Origin: a bacterium
GTDB taxonomy: Bacteria > UBA9089 > JAHJRX01
Reading direction: 5' to 3'
DNA: 5,278 nucleotides
Assembly (NCBI GenBank): GCA_030017825.1
Contig: JASEGW010000114.1
Coordinates: forward strand, 1 to 5,278
Part shown: positions 1 through 5,278 of the stretch, piece after piece
Position numbering within the stretch: the first letter of the stretch is position 1
Layout of the letters: the number at the start of each line of letters is the position of its first letter
Program-made: the position numbers and the translations under genes
Notes under the pieces: generated by a model
Databases searched by the model: none
What the model was told of the DNA's origin: nothing
What the model saw: only the letters and a program-made list of their open reading frames with translations

Positions 1-32
1 TTAAACTTCGCGCACTAAGGAAATATATTGTT

Positions 33-46
33 ACATTGAACATTGC
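33..46. repeat. Short imperfect 7-bp direct repeat downstream of carB
   Basis: ACATTGA (33-39) is followed directly by ACATTGC (40-46), six of seven bases identical. The next bases include GCTGAAT (45-51), one base different from the TCTGAAT unit in the carB tail, and GTTAC occurs at 30-34 and 53-57. The match is short and could be chance, but the same 7-base period appears in the repeat 50 bases away. Confidence 0.35.
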
Positions 47-77
47 TGAATAGTTACTCAATTTTCAACCTTTAAAT

Positions 78-86
78 ATTATAGCA
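78..86 (-). promoter_or_regulatory. Extended -10 promoter candidate pointing out of the window
   Basis: On the minus strand TGCTATAAT is a perfect extended -10 (TGn plus TATAAT), eight bases past the carB stop codon. The hexamer at 17-base spacing is GAAGTC, a poor -35, so activity would rest on the extended -10. It would start transcription near base 71 for something left of the window. In AT-rich intergenic DNA such matches also arise by chance. Confidence 0.35.
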
Positions 87-93
87 AATAACA

Positions 94-3000
94 CTATTCT
101 GACTTCTGAATTCTGACTTCTGAATTTTGTATTAGCTTATGATATTCCTGTATAGACTTTACTTCTAATCCTCCTATTTTTATGGCTTTAATTCCTTCTA
201 AAGCTGCCTTGGCTGCAGAAATAGTAGTAATACAAGGAATATCATAATTAATAGCTGTTTCTCGAATAGCTTTTTCATCGAAACTTGACTTTTCACCTAA
301 AGGTGTATTAATAATCAAATCAACTTTCTTATTCTTAATATAATCTACTATATCTGGCCTTCCTTCATTGGCCTTATACACAATTTCAACTTCAACTCCC
401 CTCTCTTTTATTGATCTTGCTGTGCCTCTTGTAGCTAATATCTTAAATCCTAAATCAGATAACTCTTCGGCTATTTTTACTGCCTCTTCTTTATCCTTTT
501 TGGTAACACTTATAAAAATACTTCCTCTCAAGGGAAGAGATTGGTAAGCACTCATTTGAGATTTAGCAAATGATTTTCCAAAACTATCATCAATTCCCAT
601 CACTTCTCCTGTAGATTTCATCTCAGGGCCTAAAATAATATCTACTTTTGGAAACTTAATAAAAGGCAAAACCGCTTCTTTAACTGAAATATACGGGGGA
701 TTTATCTCTTTAGAGATACCGAGCTCTTTTAAACTTCTTCCCATCATAACTTTAGTGGCAATCTTTGCCCAAGGAACACCTGTAGCTTTACTTACAAAAG
801 GAACGGTGCGAGAAGCTCGAGGGTTAGCCTCTAAAATATATACCTGTTCTCTTTTTACAGCATATTGAATATTAATTAAGCCTATAACATTTAAAGCCCT
901 ACTTAGCTTTATAGTATATTCTTTTATCTCTTTTACTATTTTTTCTTCTAAGCTATAGATAGGAAGAACACAAGCGCTATCTCCCGAGTGAATTCCAGCT
1001 CTTTCAATATGCTCCATAATTCCACAAATAACTACTTCCTGACCATCGCAAATTGCATCAACATCTACCTCTATAGCATCTTCTAAGAATTTATCAATTA
1101 AAATAGGATGTTCTGGGGATACCTCTGTAGCCTTTTCTACATATTCCTCTAAGTTTTCCTCATCATAAACAATAGCCATAGCTGCTCCTCCTAAAACATA
1201 AGAAGGTCGCACTAAAATAGGATAACCTATTATTTCGGCAATCATTTTAGCTGCTTCAAAAGTATTAATTGTACCAAAAGGCGCTTGCCTGATATTAAGT
1301 TCATTCAAAAGCTTGCTAAACCTTTCTCTATCTTCAGCTAAATCTATACTTTCTGAAGAAGTACCTAATATTTTAACCCCAGCTTTAGTAAGAGCTTTAG
1401 CTAGTTTTAAAGGAGTTTGTCCACCGAATTGTAAAATTACTCCTATGGGCTTTTCTCTTTCTATTATATTTAATACATCTTCAAATGTTAAAGGCTCAAA
1501 ATACAAGCGGTCAGAAATATCATAATCAGTACTAACCGTTTCTGGATTACTATTAACCATAATAGACTCATAACCCTCTTCTCTTAAGGCAAAGGAAACA
1601 TGCACACAACAATAATCAAACTCAATACCTTGCCCAATACGATTAGGACCGCTTCCTAGAATCACTACTTTTTTATTGTCAGTTGGAAGAGCTTCATCTT
1701 CCTCTTCATAAGTAGAATAAAGGTAAGGGGTATAAGCTTCAAATTCTGCTCCACAAGTATCCACCATTTTATAAACAGGTAAAACACCTAACTCTTTTCT
1801 TTTCGATCTTACCTTTAATTCATTGCTTTTGCATAAATAAGCAATTTGAAAATCAGAAAAACCATATCTTTTTGCCCTTCTAAATAACTCCTTATCTATT
1901 TTATCTAATTCTTCATTCTCTATACTCTTTTCTAACTCTACAACTTGTTTAATATTATCTATAAACCAAGGATCAATCTTATTAAAATAAAAAAGATCTC
2001 TTGAAGAAACTCCTGACATTAAAGCTTCTCTTAGATAAAAAATACGCTCTGCTGAAGGTTGAATAAGACGAGTTATATCTATACGACCTCTTTTTCTTCT
2101 TCTTTCTTTCCCTCTTCCATCTGCTCCCAAGCCATAACGACCAATTTCCAAAGATCTGAGAGCTTTTTGCAAAGCTTCTTTAAATGTTCTCCCAATTGCC
2201 ATGGCTTCTCCCACTGACTTCATACATACTCCTAAATCTGCGTTAGTTTCAGGAAATTTTTCAAAAGCCCAGCGAGGAACTTTTACCACCACATAATCTA
2301 TAGTAGGTTCAAATGAAGCTTTGGTTTCTTTAGTAATATCATTAGATATTTCATCTAAAGTATAACCTACAGCAAGTTTAGCTGCAATTTTAGCAATAGG
2401 AAAACCTGTAGCCTTAGAAGCCAAAGCTGAGCTTCTACTCACTCTAGGGTTGATTTCAATGGCTACCATTTTTCCATTCTTAGGATTTAAGCCAAACTGA
2501 ACATTAGAACCACCAGTTTCTACTCCAATTTCTCGAATCATCTTAATAGCAGCATCTCTCATTAATTGATATTCTTTGTCGGTTAAAGTTTGAGCTGGTG
2601 CTACGGTAATGCTGTCCCCAGTATGAATTCCCATGGGGTCAAAGTTTTCAATAGAACAGATAATAATTACATTGTCCTTTAAATCACGCATTACTTCTAA
2701 TTCGTATTCTTTCCACCCTATAATTGACTCTTCAACTAATACTTCATTAATAGGACTAGTATTAATTCCCCAAGCAACCACTCTTTGAAACTCTTCGTAA
2801 TTAAAAGCTGTACCTCCTCCTGTTCCACCAAGAGTATAAGCAGGACGAATAATTACTGGAAAGCCAATTTCAGAGATAATTTGATTAGCTCCTTCTATAT
2901 TTTTAGCAACTCCACTTTTAGGAACATCTATTCCTATCTTTTTCATAGCTTTTTTGAATAGATCTCGATCTTCAGCTTTTTTAATAGCCTCTAACTTTGC

Positions 3001-3351
3001 TCCTATCAACTCCACATTATATTTATCCAACACTCCACTTTCAGCTAAAGCTACAGAAACATTTAAGGCTGTCTGTCCTCCTAAAGTAGGAAGAAGAACC
3101 TGAGGCCGTTCTTTGGCAATAACTTTTTCTACTATTTCTGGAACAATGGGTTCTATATAAATCTTATCAGCCATTTCGGGATCAGTCATAATAGTAGCTG
3201 GATTGCTATTTATTAGCACTACCTCAAAGCCTTCTTCTTTTAAGGCTTTACAAGCTTGGGTGCCTGAATAATCAAACTCACAAGCTTGTCCAATAACAAT
3301 AGGACCTGAACCAATTATTAATATTTTTTGGATATCTTTTCTTTTTGGCAT
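94..3351 (-). CDS. carB: Carbamoyl phosphate synthetase large subunit
   Basis: This is the synthetase subunit: it makes carbamoyl phosphate from bicarbonate, ammonia delivered by CarA, and two ATP, in the cytoplasm, for pyrimidine and arginine synthesis. At 1085 residues it is full length (E. coli about 1073) and shows the classic duplicated layout. The first half has a pre-ATP-grasp domain (about 1-127) and an ATP-grasp domain (about 128-335, glycine loop YTLGGTGGG at 172-180). A linker/oligomerisation region follows (about 403-550). The second half repeats this (SGPNRIGQG at 567-575; ATP-grasp about 675-870). An MGS-like allosteric domain ends it (about 941-1068). Residues known from E. coli are present at the same numbers: R129, R169, E215, H243, Q285, E299, N301, and R715, E761, H788, Q829, E841, N843. 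The ATG start has AGGA seven bases upstream and gives the family-typical start [20 protein letters not shown]. The last residues, after about position 1072, come from a tandem repeat. The gene starts inside the preceding membrane-protein gene. Confidence 0.98.
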   Translation of the reverse strand: MPKRKDIQKILIIGSGPIVIGQACEFDYSGTQACKALKEEGFEVVLINSNPATIMTDPEMADKIYIEPIVPEIVEKVIAKERPQVLLPTLGGQTALNVSVALAESGVLDKYNVELIGAKLEAIKKAEDRDLFKKAMKKIGIDVPKSGVAKNIEGANQIISEIGFPVIIRPAYTLGGTGGGTAFNYEEFQRVVAWGINTSPINEVLVEESIIGWKEYELEVMRDLKDNVIIICSIENFDPMGIHTGDSITVAPAQTLTDKEYQLMRDAAIKMIREIGVETGGSNVQFGLNPKNGKMVAIEINPRVSRSSALASKATGFPIAKIAAKLAVGYTLDEISNDITKETKASFEPTIDYVVVKVPRWAFEKFPETNADLGVCMKSVGEAMAIGRTFKEALQKALRSLEIGRYGLGADGRGKERRRKRGRIDITRLIQPSAERIFYLREALMSGVSSRDLFYFNKIDPWFIDNIKQVVELEKSIENEELDKIDKELFRRAKRYGFSDFQIAYLCKSNELKVRSKRKELGVLPVYKMVDTCGAEFEAYTPYLYSTYEEEDEALPTDNKKVVILGSGPNRIGQGIEFDYCCVHVSFALREEGYESIMVNSNPETVSTDYDISDRLYFEPLTFEDVLNIIEREKPIGVILQFGGQTPLKLAKALTKAGVKILGTSSESIDLAEDRERFSKLLNELNIRQAPFGTINTFEAAKMIAEIIGYPILVRPSYVLGGAAMAIVYDEENLEEYVEKATEVSPEHPILIDKFLEDAIEVDVDAICDGQEVVICGIMEHIERAGIHSGDSACVLPIYSLEEKIVKEIKEYTIKLSRALNVIGLINIQYAVKREQVYILEANPRASRTVPFVSKATGVPWAKIATKVMMGRSLKELGISKEINPPYISVKEAVLPFIKFPKVDIILGPEMKSTGEVMGIDDSFGKSFAKSQMSAYQSLPLRGSIFISVTKKDKEEAVKIAEELSDLGFKILATRGTARSIKERGVEVEIVYKANEGRPDIVDYIKNKKVDLIINTPLGEKSSFDEKAIRETAINYDIPCITTISAAKAALEGIKAIKIGGLEVKSIQEYHKLIQNSEVRIQKSE
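98..125. repeat. Four-unit 7-bp tandem repeat at the 3' end of carB
   Basis: On the plus strand the units alternate TCTGACT, TCTGAAT, TCTGACT, TCTGAAT, equivalent to two perfect copies of the 14-mer ATTCTGACTTCTGA (96-109 and 110-123). On the coding strand it supplies most of the final CarB residues [11 protein letters not shown], and the stop codon TAG lies directly at its edge. Heptamer repeats of this general kind (for example cyanobacterial STRRs) are known in bacteria; I cannot assign this one to a named family. Confidence 0.85.
2087..2118. other. 32-base pure pyrimidine/purine tract within carB
   Basis: The plus strand is uninterrupted C/T for 32 bases (all purine on the coding strand). 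It encodes the basic stretch around residues 412-422 of CarB (core KERRRKRGR) in the linker after the first ATP-grasp half. The neighbouring E. coli numbering stays in register downstream, so this looks like a basic replacement of normal linker sequence rather than an insertion. Confidence 0.8.
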
Positions 3352-3581
3352 AATTTGATCCTACGAAGTAAAGTTTTTTCAAAAATCTTAACAGCTAAAT
3401 ACAAAGAAATATAAAATATAATTGGCAGAAAAATTCCTTCTGTCAATCCATAAATACCGCCCAACATTAATCCCTTCACAATAGAACTAATTCCTAAAAA
3501 CAAAGCAATAAATAAAGCTATTTTCCGACCCACTATTCCATAAAGTTTAATTTTCTCTTCGGTTAAATTTTTTATTCTCAT
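3318..3581 (-). CDS. Small two-helix membrane protein, unknown function
   Basis: I do not recognise this 87-residue protein. It has a lysine-rich N-terminus (1-20), a hydrophobic stretch at about 21-35, a glycine-rich segment [10 protein letters not shown] (37-46), a second hydrophobic stretch at about 50-66, and a strongly basic tail (65-86). This predicts a helical hairpin with both ends in the cytoplasm by the positive-inside rule. There is no signal peptidase site and no catalytic motif. It lies between carA (65 bases downstream of its stop) and carB, whose first 34 bases it overlaps in a different frame; the carB ribosome site sits inside it. The ATG is preceded by a T-run with no clear Shine-Dalgarno site, so translation may be weak or the start may be wrong; no better in-frame start is evident. 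The membrane-like composition argues against a chance reading frame, but lack of a recognised family limits confidence. Confidence 0.68.
   Translation of the reverse strand: MRIKNLTEEKIKLYGIVGRKIALFIALFLGISSIVKGLMLGGIYGLTEGIFLPIIFYISLYLAVKIFEKTLLRRIKLCQKEKISKKY
3359..3362 (-). promoter_or_regulatory. Ribosome binding site of carB inside the membrane-protein gene
   Basis: AGGA (within TAGGAT) on the minus strand, seven bases before the carB ATG at 3351. The site is embedded in the 3' part of the 87-codon gene, so ribosomes translating that gene pass through it before stopping 34 bases into carB. Confidence 0.65.
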
Positions 3582-3646
3582 AAAAAACGTGTTACTAATT
3601 TGATAAGCTCAATACCTAAATATAAATTTATGACTCTAAACTTTTA

Positions 3647-4723
3647 TTACCTTTCTTTCCAACTTTCCATCATCTCTATAAAACGTTTAAATAAATAATT
3701 AGCATCATGAGGTCCAGGAGAAGCCTCAGGATGATATTGTACTGAAAATATAGGAAGACTATTATGTTCCATTCCTTCTATGGTCTCATCATTTAAATTA
3801 ATATGAGTAGGAATGAGTTCATTATTGCTTAATTCTACACAAAAACCATGATTTTGGGAGGTAATTTCTATCTTTCCTGTCTTTAAATCTTTAACTGGTT
3901 GATTTCCGCCTCTATGGCCAAACTTTAATTTGTAAGTTTTCTCTCCTAAAGCTAAGGCTAAAATTTGATGTCCTAAGCAGATCCCAAATATAGGCTTCTT
4001 GCCAATTAATTGTTCTACGGTTTTAGCTGCATAAGGAACCCCAGATGGGTCTCCTGGTCCATTAGATAAAAATATTCCGTCAGCCTCCATTTCTAATATT
4101 TCTTGAGCTGAAACTGATGCCGGAACAACAGTTACATTGCAACCATATTTTTCCAAGCATCTTAATATATTAATTTTTATTCCAAAATCTAAAGCCACTA
4201 CTTTGTACTTTTCATTCCTGCTAAAAACATAATTTTCTTTACAGGTAACCTTTTTTACTAAGTCTTTACCAACAATTCCCTCATACTCTTTGACTTTTCT
4301 TGCTAAACTCTCCTTATCAAAATCTATTGTAGAAATAATCCCTTTCATAGCCCCAAAAATACGAATATGCCTTACTATCGCTCGTGTATCTACTTCTTCT
4401 AAACCTATAATATTATGTTCTTTTAAATAGTTTTCTAAACTATCCTTACTTCTCCAATTACTATATATGCGACTATTTTCTCTTACTATAAAACCCTCTA
4501 CTTGAACTTTGGAAGATTCGACATCTTCTGAATTCACTCCATAATTCCCAATTTGAGGATAAGCCATAGTTACAATTTGATCTTTATAAGAAGGATCTGT
4601 AAGTATTTCTTGATATCCAGTCATACTAGTATTAAAAACTACTTCTCCTAAACATTCTCCAACAGCTCCAAAAGAGCTTCCCTCAAAAATTCTCCCATCC
4701 TCTAAAGCTAAAATAGCTTTCAC
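3647..4723 (-). CDS. carA: Carbamoyl phosphate synthetase small (glutaminase) subunit
   Basis: CarA hydrolyses glutamine and passes ammonia through an internal tunnel to CarB. The 358-residue product is normal for bacteria (about 360-380). The N-terminal CPSase small-chain domain (about 1-130) carries [21 protein letters not shown] at 26-46, which includes the family signature. The class I glutamine amidotransferase domain (about 173-350) has SNGPGDP at 220-226, the nucleophile elbow GICLGHQ with C249, and the catalytic pair H331 and E333 in [10 protein letters not shown]. Nothing catalytic is missing. The start is GTG, chosen because it gives the conserved [10 protein letters not shown], has GAGGT three bases upstream, and overlaps the upstream HIT stop as GTGA, an arrangement typical of translational coupling. 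The stop is TAA; the following 65 bases before the membrane-protein gene contain no clear promoter or terminator, so carA and carB are probably co-transcribed. Confidence 0.98.
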   Translation of the reverse strand: MKAILALEDGRIFEGSSFGAVGECLGEVVFNTSMTGYQEILTDPSYKDQIVTMAYPQIGNYGVNSEDVESSKVQVEGFIVRENSRIYSNWRSKDSLENYLKEHNIIGLEEVDTRAIVRHIRIFGAMKGIISTIDFDKESLARKVKEYEGIVGKDLVKKVTCKENYVFSRNEKYKVVALDFGIKINILRCLEKYGCNVTVVPASVSAQEILEMEADGIFLSNGPGDPSGVPYAAKTVEQLIGKKPIFGICLGHQILALALGEKTYKLKFGHRGGNQPVKDLKTGKIEITSQNHGFCVELSNNELIPTHINLNDETIEGMEHNSLPIFSVQYHPEASPGPHDANYLFKRFIEMMESWKER

Positions 4724-5205
4724 TTTACCTCTTTTATCCCTTCAATTAATTTTTTATAAGTCTCTTCCAACGATTCTGAAATAACCTTAGTCTGTCCAAC
4801 AATAGGCATAAAATTTGTATCCCCTTGCCAACGTGGAACAACATGAAGATGAAGGTGGCCATCAAAACCTGCTCCAGCTACTTTACCTAAATTCATTCCC
4901 AAATTAAAAGCTTCTGGATTCATTTTTCTCTTTATAGCCTTTATAGATAATTGGGAAAGCTTCATTATTTCTAAGGATTCTTCTTCGCTTAATTCTTCTA
5001 TATCTGCTTTATGGGCATAAGGTGCTATCATAAGATGTCCATTGCTATAAGGATAAATATTCATAATAATATACGAATACTCTCCTCTATAAATAATATA
5101 ATTTTCTTTATCCTTGTTCAGAGAAGGCTTTTCGCAAAATATACAAATACTTTTATCTACCTGTTGTATAAATTTCATCCTCCAAGGCGCCCATAATTTT
5201 TCCAC
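4720..5205 (-). CDS. HIT-family nucleotide hydrolase/phosphorylase
   Basis: This 161-residue protein belongs to the histidine triad superfamily, whose members hydrolyse or phosphorolyse nucleoside phosphates such as Ap4A or AMP-amides. The triad is HLHLHVV with H117, H119 (the expected nucleophile) and H121. The N-terminal LWAPWR (4-9), the CxxC pair C21/C24 (probable zinc ligands with nearby histidines), [11 protein letters not shown] (55-65) and the block [12 protein letters not shown] (124-135) after the triad resemble the bacterial subgroup that includes the Mycobacterium Ap4A phosphorylase Rv2613c, so diadenosine polyphosphate cleavage is the best guess. The exact substrate cannot be told from sequence. 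The GTG start is supported by GGAGGT three bases upstream and by the conserved LWAPWR just after it; the in-frame ATG at codon 10 would remove that motif. It is the first gene visible in the unit and its stop overlaps the carA start by four bases. Confidence 0.93.
   Translation of the reverse strand: MEKLWAPWRMKFIQQVDKSICIFCEKPSLNKDKENYIIYRGEYSYIIMNIYPYSNGHLMIAPYAHKADIEELSEEESLEIMKLSQLSIKAIKRKMNPEAFNLGMNLGKVAGAGFDGHLHLHVVPRWQGDTNFMPIVGQTKVISESLEETYKKLIEGIKEVK
4727..4731 (-). promoter_or_regulatory. Ribosome binding site of carA inside the HIT gene
   Basis: GAGGT on the minus strand, three bases before the carA GTG at 4723. It lies in the last codons of the HIT gene, so carA translation probably depends partly on ribosomes finishing HIT. 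Confidence 0.65.
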
Positions 5206-5208
5206 AAA

Positions 5209-5214
5209 ACCTCC
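5209..5214 (-). promoter_or_regulatory. Ribosome binding site of the HIT gene
   Basis: GGAGGT on the minus strand, three bases before the GTG at 5205. It is a near-complete Shine-Dalgarno match and decides the non-ATG start. An ATG overlaps this site (5214-5216) but is in another frame and stops after 13 codons. Confidence 0.75.
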
Positions 5215-5252
5215 ATTTATTTATATAAGTACCCATGCAAAAATAATTAGGT

Positions 5253-5261
5253 ATTGTAGCA
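5253..5261 (-). promoter_or_regulatory. Extended -10 promoter candidate for the HIT-carA-carB unit
   Basis: Reading the minus strand, TGCTACAAT is an extended -10 element (TGn followed by a one-mismatch TATAAT). It lies about 40 bases before the HIT ribosome site and would start transcription near base 5246. A -35 at normal spacing would fall at or beyond the window edge, so it cannot be judged. The remaining leader shows no stem-loop, attenuator or PyrR-like site. Confidence 0.5.
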
Positions 5262-5278
5262 CACTAAAGTAAAATTCG

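Noticed and set aside
36..68. Weak inverted repeat TTGAA/TTCAA as a carB terminator
   Set aside because: Only five bases pair with a long loop and no T-run follows on the minus strand, so it is not a credible intrinsic terminator.
98..125. CRISPR-like array
   Set aside because: Units are 7 bases with no spacers, so this is a simple tandem repeat.
1313..1525. Plus-strand reading frame of 70 codons
   Set aside because: It lies antisense within carB, in the strongly conserved second half, with no ribosome site and no recognisable protein features.
3582..3646. Possible terminator or promoter between carA and the membrane-protein gene
   Set aside because: No stem-loop with a T-run and no properly spaced -35/-10 pair is visible in these 65 bases; the AT-rich bases alone are not evidence.
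5011..5196. Plus-strand reading frame of 61 codons
   Set aside because: It is antisense to the HIT gene, whose protein motifs are clear; the product is low complexity and isoleucine-rich from AT-rich antisense DNA.
5178..5216. Alternative 13-codon frame from the ATG overlapping the HIT ribosome site
   Set aside because: It is out of frame with HIT, has no ribosome site of its own and ends within the HIT gene; the conserved LWAPWR supports the GTG start instead.

Overview
The window is a compact, AT-rich (roughly one-third G+C by eye) bacterial segment with every confident gene on the minus strand. It reads right to left as a HIT-family nucleotide-binding protein, carA, a small two-helix membrane protein, and carB. 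The core is carbamoyl phosphate synthetase, which makes carbamoyl phosphate for pyrimidine and arginine synthesis. The low G+C, good Shine-Dalgarno sites and GTG starts suit a low-GC Firmicutes-like bacterium or an uncultured candidate phylum. I cannot place the organism more closely from this sequence.

Layout: bases 5206-5278 are a short leader with an extended -10 promoter candidate and a strong GGAGGT ribosome site. The HIT gene (4720-5205) shares four bases (GTGA) with carA (3647-4723). A 65-base gap follows, then an 87-residue membrane protein (3318-3581) that overlaps the start of carB (94-3351) by 34 bases. The last 93 bases (1-93) lie beyond carB. They hold a near-perfect extended -10 motif pointing out of the window and a short heptamer-like repeat, with no convincing terminator.

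How the genes work together: CarA takes ammonia from glutamine and CarB uses two ATP-grasp domains to turn bicarbonate, ammonia and two ATP into carbamoyl phosphate. Catalytic residues of both subunits are intact. The CarB C-terminal allosteric domain keeps most residues that contact UMP in the E. coli enzyme, so feedback by pyrimidine nucleotides is plausible. The HIT protein and the membrane protein are operon partners by position, but nothing in the sequence ties them biochemically to carbamoyl phosphate.

Most of the window is ordinary housekeeping sequence. The most notable points are a 7-bp tandem repeat that appears to have become the last codons of carB, and the unrecognised membrane protein wedged between carA and carB. 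I see no evidence for a new defence, mobile or RNA system.
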